Of a DNA stretch of 7,467 bases, positions 1 to 5,013 are shown in pieces. A model generated the notes under the pieces. That model made no database searches, had not been told where the DNA came from, and was given only the letters and a program-made list of their open reading frames with translations. This DNA comes from Methylotenera sp. Its GTDB lineage: Bacteria; Pseudomonadota; Gammaproteobacteria; Burkholderiales; Methylophilaceae. Numbering within the stretch: position 1 is the first letter of the stretch; every line of letters begins with the position of its first letter. The position numbers and the translations under genes were made by a program. The stretch covers positions 1 to 7,467 of the forward strand of contig JAIYEJ010000148.1 of NCBI GenBank assembly GCA_027487055.1, written 5' to 3'.

Positions 1-159
1 AATCACCACGCCCACCAAATTGCGGCCAGCAAACGGCACTATTACTCGACTCCCTACTTGGACTCTATTGCCAACGCGCGCATCAAAGTCACCACTTAAA
101 TAATCGAATGTACGATTAAGTGGTACGTCTAAAGCAATATTGAGAATGGTGGGCGACAT
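1..159 (-). CDS. priA: Primosomal replication-restart helicase PriA, N-terminal fragment (cut by the window edge)
   Basis: Reading the minus strand from an ATG at 159-157 gives 53 uninterrupted codons to the window edge. The residues ALDVPLNRTFDYL (9-21) and VGSRVIVPFAGRN (35-47), followed by GVV, match the start of the PriA 3'-DNA-end-binding domain, where a (V/A)ALDVPLxxxFDYL strand and a GxRVxVPFGxR strand are typical. PriA is a superfamily 2 helicase that recognises abandoned replication forks in the cytoplasm and reloads the replicative helicase. The helicase and zinc-binding parts lie outside the window. No good Shine-Dalgarno precedes the ATG. The gene is divergent from argS, and a priA-argS neighbourhood is common in proteobacteria. 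Family assignment rests on the N-terminal domain only. Confidence 0.85.
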   Translation of the reverse strand, partial: MSPTILNIALDVPLNRTFDYLSGDFDARVGNRVQVGSRVIVPFAGRNLVGVVI

Positions 160-236
160 AAAAGTTATAGGTGAGTATAAAGCGTGCTTAGGTTAAAATA
201 CTATTTTTGCACATTAGCATTGTTTGAAAGTAAGCT
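160..236. promoter_or_regulatory. Divergent priA/argS intergenic region
   Basis: This 77-nt spacer must carry the priA promoter and probably the argS promoter. On the minus strand TATACT (179-174) is a good -10 match and would give priA a very short leader, but no convincing -35 hexamer lies 16-18 nt upstream. On the plus strand TAAAAT (194-199) and the weaker TAGCAT (215-220) are the possible argS -10 elements, again without a clear -35. No operator-like palindrome or T-box-like leader was seen, and the space is too short for a leader riboswitch. Confidence 0.35.
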
Positions 237-1901
237 TTGAAAGCACATATTACCCAATTATTAGCCCAAGCTGCGGCTAGTTTAAGCACAGAAATTACGC
301 CTGAACAGATTATACTCGAGCGCCCAAAATCTGCCGAGCATGGCGATTTTTCGAGCAATTTGGCCATGCAATTGGCTAAACCACTTAAACAAAATCCACG
401 CGCAATTGCGACAAGTTTAATCAATGCCTTACCGCAAAGCGACTATATCGCAAAAGTAGAAATTGCTGGCGCTGGCTTTATTAATTTCTTTTTAAGCGCG
501 CAATCTAAGCAAATTGTGATTGCTGATATTTTTGCGCAAGGTGAAAAATTTGGCACAAATAATGTAGGTAAAGGTACCAAAGTGCAGGTGGAATTTGTAT
601 CAGCTAACCCAACCGGGCCTTTGCACGTGGGGCATGGTCGCGGCGCAGCGGTGGGCGATTGCCTCGCGCGCTTGCTTGAAGCCACGGGCTGGAATGTAAC
701 GCGAGAGTTTTATTACAACGATGCTGGTGCACAAATTGATAATCTTACAAAATCTGTGCAAGCCCGCTCTCAAGGTATTGCGACGGACGACCCACGTTTT
801 CCTGAAGATGGTTATCGTGGCGAATACATTCTCGATATCGCAAATGCTTACCTAGCTAAAGAAACAGTCACTGCAGATGACATGCAAGTTGCTGCGTCAG
901 GTGATGTACATGATTTAGAGTCTATACGAACATTTGCGGTGGCCTATTTGCGCCATGAGCAAGATTTAGATTTGCGTGCTTTTAAAATTAAGTTTGATAT
1001 ATTTTCGTTAGAAAGTGCGCTCTACACCACAGGTAAAGTAGATCAAACTGTAAGCCAACTCATAGCAAGCGGCAAAACCTATGAAGAAGGCGATGCGCTG
1101 TGGCTGCGTACAACCGATTTTGGCGACGATAAAGACCGCGTAATGCGTAAAAAGGAGGGTGGTTATACTTATTTTGTGCCCGATGTTGCTTACCACTTTG
1201 ATAAATGGAATCGTGGCTTTGAACGCGTAATAAACGAGCAGGGCGCAGATCACCATAGCACGATTACTAGGGTTAGAGCTGGCTTGCAGGCACTTAATAT
1301 GAACATTCCGCAAGGCTGGCCAGATTACGTGCTACATCAAATGGTTACGGTGATGCGTAGTGGTGAAGAAGTCAAACTTTCTAAACGCGCTGGTAGCTAT
1401 ATAACCTTGCGTGATTTAATTGATGAAGTTGGCTGCGATGCTACGCGCTACTTTCTTGCCGCGCGTCGTGCCGATTCGCAATTGATATTTGATATTGATT
1501 TAGCCCGCGCACAAACTAACGATAACCCTGTTTATTATATTCAATATGCGCATGCACGTATTTGCAGTGTATTAAACCAATGGGGTGGTGATGTAAGCAA
1601 CTTAAAAGCGGTGAACTTAACACCTTTAAGTGAGCCAAACGAGGCAATGCTCATGCAACGCTTGAGTGAATATCCTGAAATTGTAAATGACGCAGCAACA
1701 GATTTAGCGCCGCATACGATTGCTAATTATTTAAAAGAATGTGCAAGTGATTTACATAGCTATTACAATGACACAAAATTTTTGGTTGATGATGAATCAA
1801 CCAAATTAGCGCGTTTGGCGTTAATTGCGGCAACACAACAAGTCTTAAAAAATGGCTTACATTTATTGGGCGTTAGCGCGCCAGAAAAAATGTACAAATA
1901 A
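237..1901 (+). CDS. argS: Arginyl-tRNA synthetase
   Basis: This cytoplasmic class I aminoacyl-tRNA synthetase charges tRNA-Arg with arginine using ATP. The 554-residue product is slightly shorter than the E. coli enzyme. The N-terminal additional domain covers about 1-110. The HIGH motif appears as HVGHG (130-134) in the block SANPTGPLHVGHGRG. The KMSKS region is the degenerate KLSKR (380-384), usual for many ArgRS. The DALR anticodon-binding domain begins near NPVYYIQYAHAR (430-441) and ends with the typical LLGVSAPEKM. The start is the TTG at 237: an in-frame TAA lies at 231-233, two codons upstream, the encoded MKAHITQLL is the expected ArgRS beginning, and the next in-frame ATG is at residue 43. 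No strong Shine-Dalgarno precedes it. It heads the argS-SPOR-dsbA series. Confidence 0.97.
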   Translation: MKAHITQLLAQAAASLSTEITPEQIILERPKSAEHGDFSSNLAMQLAKPLKQNPRAIATSLINALPQSDYIAKVEIAGAGFINFFLSAQSKQIVIADIFAQGEKFGTNNVGKGTKVQVEFVSANPTGPLHVGHGRGAAVGDCLARLLEATGWNVTREFYYNDAGAQIDNLTKSVQARSQGIATDDPRFPEDGYRGEYILDIANAYLAKETVTADDMQVAASGDVHDLESIRTFAVAYLRHEQDLDLRAFKIKFDIFSLESALYTTGKVDQTVSQLIASGKTYEEGDALWLRTTDFGDDKDRVMRKKEGGYTYFVPDVAYHFDKWNRGFERVINEQGADHHSTITRVRAGLQALNMNIPQGWPDYVLHQMVTVMRSGEEVKLSKRAGSYITLRDLIDEVGCDATRYFLAARRADSQLIFDIDLARAQTNDNPVYYIQYAHARICSVLNQWGGDVSNLKAVNLTPLSEPNEAMLMQRLSEYPEIVNDAATDLAPHTIANYLKECASDLHSYYNDTKFLVDDESTKLARLALIAATQQVLKNGLHLLGVSAPEKMYK

Positions 1902-1932
1902 AGTCAAAAAGACGCATTGTAATTTAGCATTT

Positions 1933-1936
1933 AGGA
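1933..1936 (+). promoter_or_regulatory. Ribosome binding site of the SPOR gene
   Basis: AGGA lies 6 nt before the ATG at 1943 and fixes that start. The 41-nt gap after argS shows no terminator hairpin, which fits cotranscription with argS. Confidence 0.6.
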
Positions 1937-1942
1937 TAAAAA

Positions 1943-2536
1943 ATGAGCAGAGACTATAAACCGACATCACAAAAAAACACCAGCCGTGGTAGCCCGTTTT
2001 TAACTGGTTTGCTAATTGGCTTGTTGCTTGGGGTTGGTTTATCAGTTGGGCTCACGATGTATTTAAAGGGCAGTGAAAGCCCGTTTTCTGAAGAAAAAAT
2101 GAATAAACCAATTTCAGAGAAAATACTCGAAGAGAAAATAGCTGAAGACAGTGAAGCTGCAAAAGAAGAAAATACGGATGAAGTAAAACCAGAAAATAAC
2201 TTTGATTTTTATACTATTCTGCCAGAAACCGAAAGCACTGTCACAGAAAAAGAAGTTCAAGAAAGTGCGCTAACAGTTAAAAAAGAAAATTATTTTTTAC
2301 AAGTTGGCGCGTTTCAAAATGAGGCTGATGCAGATAATATGAAAGCAAAATTGGCCTTGCTGGGTTTTGAGGCTGTTGTAAAAACTGCCACCATTCCAGA
2401 AAAAGGCATTTGGCATCGTGTTCGCGTTGGTCCTTTAAATGATCTAGAAAAAATTAACAAAATACGTGGCGAGCTAACTACCAATGGCTTTAATACAGAT
2501 TTAATTAAAGTGCATACTGAGACTAAGTCTGAATAG
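1943..2536 (+). CDS. Single-pass membrane SPOR-domain protein, FtsN-like
   Basis: The 197-residue protein has a short basic cytoplasmic N-terminus (1-16), one transmembrane helix (about 18-41) and a Glu/Lys-rich, probably disordered periplasmic linker (about 46-112). A C-terminal SPOR domain follows (about 116-190), beginning YFLQVGAFQNEADADNMKA and containing WHRVRVGP. SPOR domains bind glycan strands lacking stem peptides, as found at division septa, so a role in division or peptidoglycan remodelling is likely. The motif NFDFYTILPETE (86-97) resembles the FDFYxxLP segment of FtsN-like SPOR proteins encoded next to argS in other proteobacteria. That neighbourhood (priA, argS, SPOR) makes an FtsN role the leading inference, but no symbol is assigned because FtsN linkers diverge too much to be sure. 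The start is ATG after AGGA. Confidence 0.88.
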   Translation: MSRDYKPTSQKNTSRGSPFLTGLLIGLLLGVGLSVGLTMYLKGSESPFSEEKMNKPISEKILEEKIAEDSEAAKEENTDEVKPENNFDFYTILPETESTVTEKEVQESALTVKKENYFLQVGAFQNEADADNMKAKLALLGFEAVVKTATIPEKGIWHRVRVGPLNDLEKINKIRGELTTNGFNTDLIKVHTETKSE

Positions 2537-2645
2537 ATAGTTAAGGGATGTCATCTTTTATAGGCAATTCACGTTAATAAATTAAATTTAGTAGATTTAA
2601 TAAATTAAGTTATCAATAAATCAATAGGAAATAAGGAATCAAACA
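2537..2645 (+). promoter_or_regulatory. AT-rich SPOR-dsbA spacer with a 12-bp direct repeat and the dsbA RBS
   Basis: The spacer is very AT-rich from about 2574 on. TTAATAAATTAA occurs exactly twice, at 2574-2585 and 2597-2608 (23-nt period), and ATTAAAT (2581-2587) pairs with ATTTAAT (2595-2601) as a weak hairpin. A possible promoter is TTCACG (2568-2573) with TAGATT (2592-2597), 18 nt apart; both are imperfect. AAGGA (2633-2637) lies 8 nt before the dsbA ATG and is a good ribosome binding site. No terminator follows the SPOR gene, so readthrough into dsbA is also possible. Confidence 0.4.
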
Positions 2646-3293
2646 ATGAATATCAGTATTAGAAAAGGTCTTACGGTTTTAATGCTTACATTTAGTGCAT
2701 TCGCATTTGCTGAAGCGCCGGTGTTGGGCTCTGAGTTTGACGCAGTTGCACAAAACATCTCCACAGATAACCCAGCTAAAATCGAAGTCATGGAAATTTT
2801 TTGGTATGGTTGCTCGCACTGTTACCAAATGGAAGCACCACTTCATGCTTGGGTAAAAAAATTACCTAGCGATGTATATTTTAAGCGCATGCCAGGCTTG
2901 CCTAACCCAAGCTGGGCGCCTATGGCAAAAGCGTTTTATGCCATGGAGACATTAGGTGTATCTGAAAAATTACATACAAAATTGTTTGATGCGATTCATA
3001 AAACTAAAACCTTGAACCCAACGGACGAAAAAGCTGCCATCGATTGGGTGACAGCACAAAGTGGTATGGATAAAATTAAAGTTGATCAAGCTTTTAAATC
3101 ATTTACCATGAACACCAGTTTGAACCGCGCTGCGCAAATATTTAAAGCTTCTGGCGCTACTGGCGTACCAAGCTTGGTGATTGATGGTAAATTTATTACT
3201 TCTGCCACTATGAATGGCGGCAATGAACAAGCCTTAAAAACGACTGATTACATTATCGAGAATGTGCGTAAGGATAAAGCGGCAAAAAAGTAA
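2646..3293 (+). CDS. dsbA: Periplasmic thiol:disulfide oxidoreductase DsbA
   Basis: DsbA introduces disulfide bonds into exported proteins and is normally reoxidised by the membrane protein DsbB, which is not in this window. The 215-residue precursor has a Sec signal peptide with a basic start (R6, K7), a hydrophobic core and a likely cleavage after AFA at residue 22. The thioredoxin-fold active site is C56-S-H-C59 in FWYGCSHCY, close to the CPHC of E. coli. The cis-proline loop is TGVPSLVIDGKF (about 172-183, cis-Pro P175), and a helical insertion lies between them. The annotated frame ends in a Lys/Ala tail (KAAKK) at TAA 3291-3293. An in-phase A AAA AAG heptamer and a stem-loop at this stop leave open a -1 extension by 21 residues, listed separately. 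Confidence 0.96.
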   Translation: MNISIRKGLTVLMLTFSAFAFAEAPVLGSEFDAVAQNISTDNPAKIEVMEIFWYGCSHCYQMEAPLHAWVKKLPSDVYFKRMPGLPNPSWAPMAKAFYAMETLGVSEKLHTKLFDAIHKTKTLNPTDEKAAIDWVTAQSGMDKIKVDQAFKSFTMNTSLNRAAQIFKASGATGVPSLVIDGKFITSATMNGGNEQALKTTDYIIENVRKDKAAKK

Positions 3294-3355
3294 ACAAAGC
3301 AGGTGAGAAAAAAGTACCTGCTAAGAAAATTGTGTTGCCAAGCAGAGTTAAGTAG
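3284..3355 (+). other. Candidate -1 frameshift cassette and alternative C-terminal tail of dsbA
   Basis: The dsbA frame reads gcA AAA AAG TAA, so A AAA AAG (3284-3290) is in the X XXY YYZ phase required for -1 slippage, as in E. coli dnaX. The stop codon follows at once. A stem of AGCAGGT (3298-3304) with ACCTGCT (3316-3322), extendable by a G-U pair, begins 7 nt after the heptamer and has an 11-nt loop. The -1 frame then stays open for 21 codons to TAG at 3353-3355. Its residues are Lys/Val/Ala/Pro-rich (VNKAGEKKVPAKK and on), much like the Lys-rich end of DsbA. A single added A in the A6 run would join the frames permanently, so this may equally be the remnant of a longer ancestral tail. 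Confidence 0.4.
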
Positions 3356-3398
3356 GTAACATGATTCAATAATGTAAATGCCGTCCTAAATCAATAAA

Positions 3399-3427
3399 AC
3401 CCGCTAAAACTAGCGGGTCTTTTTTTT
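3399..3427 (+). terminator. Rho-independent terminator after dsbA
   Basis: ACCCGCTA (3399-3406) pairs perfectly with TAGCGGGT (3411-3418) over 8 bp with a 4-nt loop, and C plus eight T residues (3420-3427) follow. This is a textbook intrinsic terminator that closes the argS-SPOR-dsbA series and separates it from the SDR gene. Confidence 0.92.
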
Positions 3428-3453
3428 GTGTAAGTCTTTTTGTGCGTTATACT
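3426..3453 (+). promoter_or_regulatory. Probable promoter of the SDR gene
   Basis: TATACT (3448-3453, five of six consensus bases) is preceded by TTGTGT (3426-3431) at a 16-nt spacing. The -35 matches only its TTG and overlaps the last T residues of the dsbA terminator. Placing +1 seven bases after the -10 puts it at 3460, the A of the SDR start codon, which suggests a leaderless transcript. Confidence 0.5.
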
Positions 3454-3459
3454 CAAACG

Positions 3460-4305
3460 ATGAATATTTTTATTACAGGCGCATCTAGCGGTATAGGCGA
3501 AGCACTCGCATACGAATATGCAAAACGCGCTTCTTTAAGTACGAACGAAAATAATGCCTCTGGAAGCCTCTCTTCTACTGGCTTACATGGCATCCCCTGC
3601 AATATAGGCTTGGTTGGTAGACGAATTGATATGTTGCAAAAACTTGCCCAAAACCTTCAACAACAATACCAAATTCAAACGGCGATTTATGCAGTAGATG
3701 TGCGTGATAAAACGGCACTTGCAAATGCTGCGGATGACTTTATTAACCGCTATGGCGCACCGAATATTGTGATTGCAAGTGCAGGCGTAAGCAGGGGCAC
3801 TTTAACTGAATATTTCGAGGACATCGCTGCATTTCAAGCAGTGTTTGATATTAATGTGATGGGTATGGTGCATACCTTTCAACCATTTATTGAGAGCATG
3901 AAAGAAGTGAGTCAAGCAGGGCAGCCAGCCCAGCTTGTGGGCGTAGCCAGTGTTGCTGGCATTCGCGGTTTACCAGGCAGCGGGGCTTACAGTGCAAGCA
4001 AAGCGGCAGCCATTACTTACTTAGAGAGCCTGCGCGTTGAAATGCAACATTTTAATATTCATGTCTCCACCATTGCGCCAGGCTATATTCGCACGCCGAT
4101 GACAGATATTAACACCTACAAAATGCCGTTTTTAATGGATACTAATGTTTTTGCGCACAAATTTGCCAATGCAGTTGCAAAGAGAAAACGCTTTACAGTA
4201 ATCCCTTGGCAAATGGGTGTTGTGGCGAGAATGCTGCGTTTTATTCCACCATTTTTGTGGGATTGGGCTATGAAAAAAGCGCCTCGTAAGAAGCGCTTGG
4301 ATTAG
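3460..4305 (+). CDS. Short-chain dehydrogenase/reductase (SDR), classical type
   Basis: This is a cytoplasmic NAD(P)H-dependent oxidoreductase of 281 residues; the substrate cannot be read from sequence. The nucleotide-binding motif TGASSGIG is at 6-13. Arginines after the second strand (GLVGRR, 50-55) favour NADP(H). The catalytic tetrad is N132 (INVMG), S164 (VASVAG), Y177 and K181 (YSASK), followed by PGYIRTPM (208-214 region). The NNAG element is ASAG (107-109 region). The C-terminus is basic (KKAPRKKRLD). The ATG at 3460 is preferred over an upstream in-frame GTG at 3442, because MNIFITGASSG places the first beta strand at the N-terminus as usual and the -10 element overlaps the longer version. 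No Shine-Dalgarno is visible. Residues about 25-48 form an unusual Ser/Asn/Gly-rich insertion between the first helix and second strand. Confidence 0.92.
   Translation: MNIFITGASSGIGEALAYEYAKRASLSTNENNASGSLSSTGLHGIPCNIGLVGRRIDMLQKLAQNLQQQYQIQTAIYAVDVRDKTALANAADDFINRYGAPNIVIASAGVSRGTLTEYFEDIAAFQAVFDINVMGMVHTFQPFIESMKEVSQAGQPAQLVGVASVAGIRGLPGSGAYSASKAAAITYLESLRVEMQHFNIHVSTIAPGYIRTPMTDINTYKMPFLMDTNVFAHKFANAVAKRKRFTVIPWQMGVVARMLRFIPPFLWDWAMKKAPRKKRLD
4273..4298 (-). terminator. Possible minus-strand terminator of the ettA-hydrolase operon, inside the SDR coding sequence
   Basis: Read on the minus strand, AAGCGC (4298-4293) pairs with GCGCTT (4282-4277) across a 10-nt loop, and the T run continues to 4273. 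It starts 15 nt beyond the hydrolase stop, where a terminator is expected, but the sequence also encodes the SDR C-terminal residues. The stem is short and the loop long, so strength is doubtful. Confidence 0.4.
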
Positions 4306-4312
4306 GATTGGC

Positions 4313-4999
4313 TTAGTTTATATTTTCAATAAAGTTTTTAATTAATCTTGCAGCCTCATTAGGCTTCGTTTGAAGTACCATATGTGAGGTTTCAATTTGT
4401 GCGAATTGTATATTAGGTTTGAGTTTTTTTATCTTATCAAAATTCGAACTAGGTACTAGATAATCATTTTCCCCTTGTAAATACAAAATCGGTAATCTGC
4501 ATTTTTCTAACTCAGTCACTACATTTACTTTTATCACCTCTTTAATACGATGTGCAAAAACTTCAGGTTTTACTAATGATAATGCTCGCTTGAATTCGTC
4601 ACTATAATACCTGCTGAAAAATGAACTAACTTTTACAATAATTGATGAGGCTCGAAATGGAATTGCGAAAACCAATTTTTCTGACCATTTAGGCACTAAA
4701 TTTTGGGGGCAAGTTATAAAACTAGCACAAAGTATTATTCCAATTAAACCTTCTGGTTGAGTTGCAGCAACAAGTATTGATAAGGGGCCACTAAATGACT
4801 CACCTAATAACACAAAGCGTTCGTTTTTTGGCAACTCCTTAACTACTAAATGGACTAAATCCTCATAACCTAATTTTTTATCTGTTGGAAAATTAATAAC
4901 AATTGGTTTTAAATTTACCGGTAACACATCAATTAGCGGTCTAAACAAAAGCCCAGTTCCATCTAGGCCTGGCAACATAACTATCCATATTGGTTGCAA
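4313..4999 (-). CDS. Small alpha/beta-fold hydrolase
   Basis: The 228-residue protein is a cytoplasmic alpha/beta hydrolase without a signal peptide; its substrate (an ester or similar) is unknown. An oxyanion-type loop LPGLDGTG (9-16) follows the first strand. The nucleophile elbow is GESFSG with S68. The acid is probably D179 in GENDYLVP and the histidine H206 in ETSHMVLQ, so the triad is complete. The start is TTG at 4999-4997: no ATG lies between it and an in-frame stop at 5029-5027, AGGGA lies 8 nt upstream, and starting at the internal ATG (M8) would remove the first beta strand. It follows ettA by 11 nt and is probably translated with it. GC is about 31% over 4321-4680 (hand count 110/360), against about 45% for part of ettA, which hints at separate origin. 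Confidence 0.85.
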   Translation of the reverse strand: MQPIWIVMLPGLDGTGLLFRPLIDVLPVNLKPIVINFPTDKKLGYEDLVHLVVKELPKNERFVLLGESFSGPLSILVAATQPEGLIGIILCASFITCPQNLVPKWSEKLVFAIPFRASSIIVKVSSFFSRYYSDEFKRALSLVKPEVFAHRIKEVIKVNVVTELEKCRLPILYLQGENDYLVPSSNFDKIKKLKPNIQFAQIETSHMVLQTKPNEAARLIKNFIENIN

Positions 5000-5008
5000 A
5001 GTTCTAGT

Positions 5009-5013
5009 CCCTA
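5009..5013 (-). promoter_or_regulatory. Ribosome binding site of the hydrolase, overlapping the ettA stop codon
   Basis: The minus strand reads TAGGGA at the end of ettA: TAG is its stop (5013-5011) and AGGGA is the Shine-Dalgarno, 8 nt before the TTG start at 4999. This arrangement favours translational coupling. Confidence 0.6.

Noticed and set aside
443..1313. Minus-strand open frames opposite argS
   Set aside because: They mirror conserved ArgRS codons, including the HVGHG region, and show no independent protein features.
1371..1388. Loss of the canonical KMSKS motif in ArgS
   Set aside because: Degenerate KMSKS is common in arginyl-tRNA synthetases and does not indicate inactivation.
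3308..3314. Second A6G run, in the dsbA stem-loop, as another slippery site
   Set aside because: In the -1 frame it reads GAG AAA AAA GTA, which is not in X XXY YYZ phase.
3298..3322. The dsbA-proximal stem-loop as an intrinsic terminator
   Set aside because: No T run follows the stem; the real terminator is at 3399-3427.
3442..3459. GTG start giving the SDR six extra residues
   Set aside because: The ATG at 3460 gives the usual SDR N-terminus, and the longer form would overlap a good -10 element.
4976..4978. Internal ATG (M8) as hydrolase start
   Set aside because: It would delete the first beta strand before LPGLDGTG and has no ribosome binding site, unlike the TTG at 4999.
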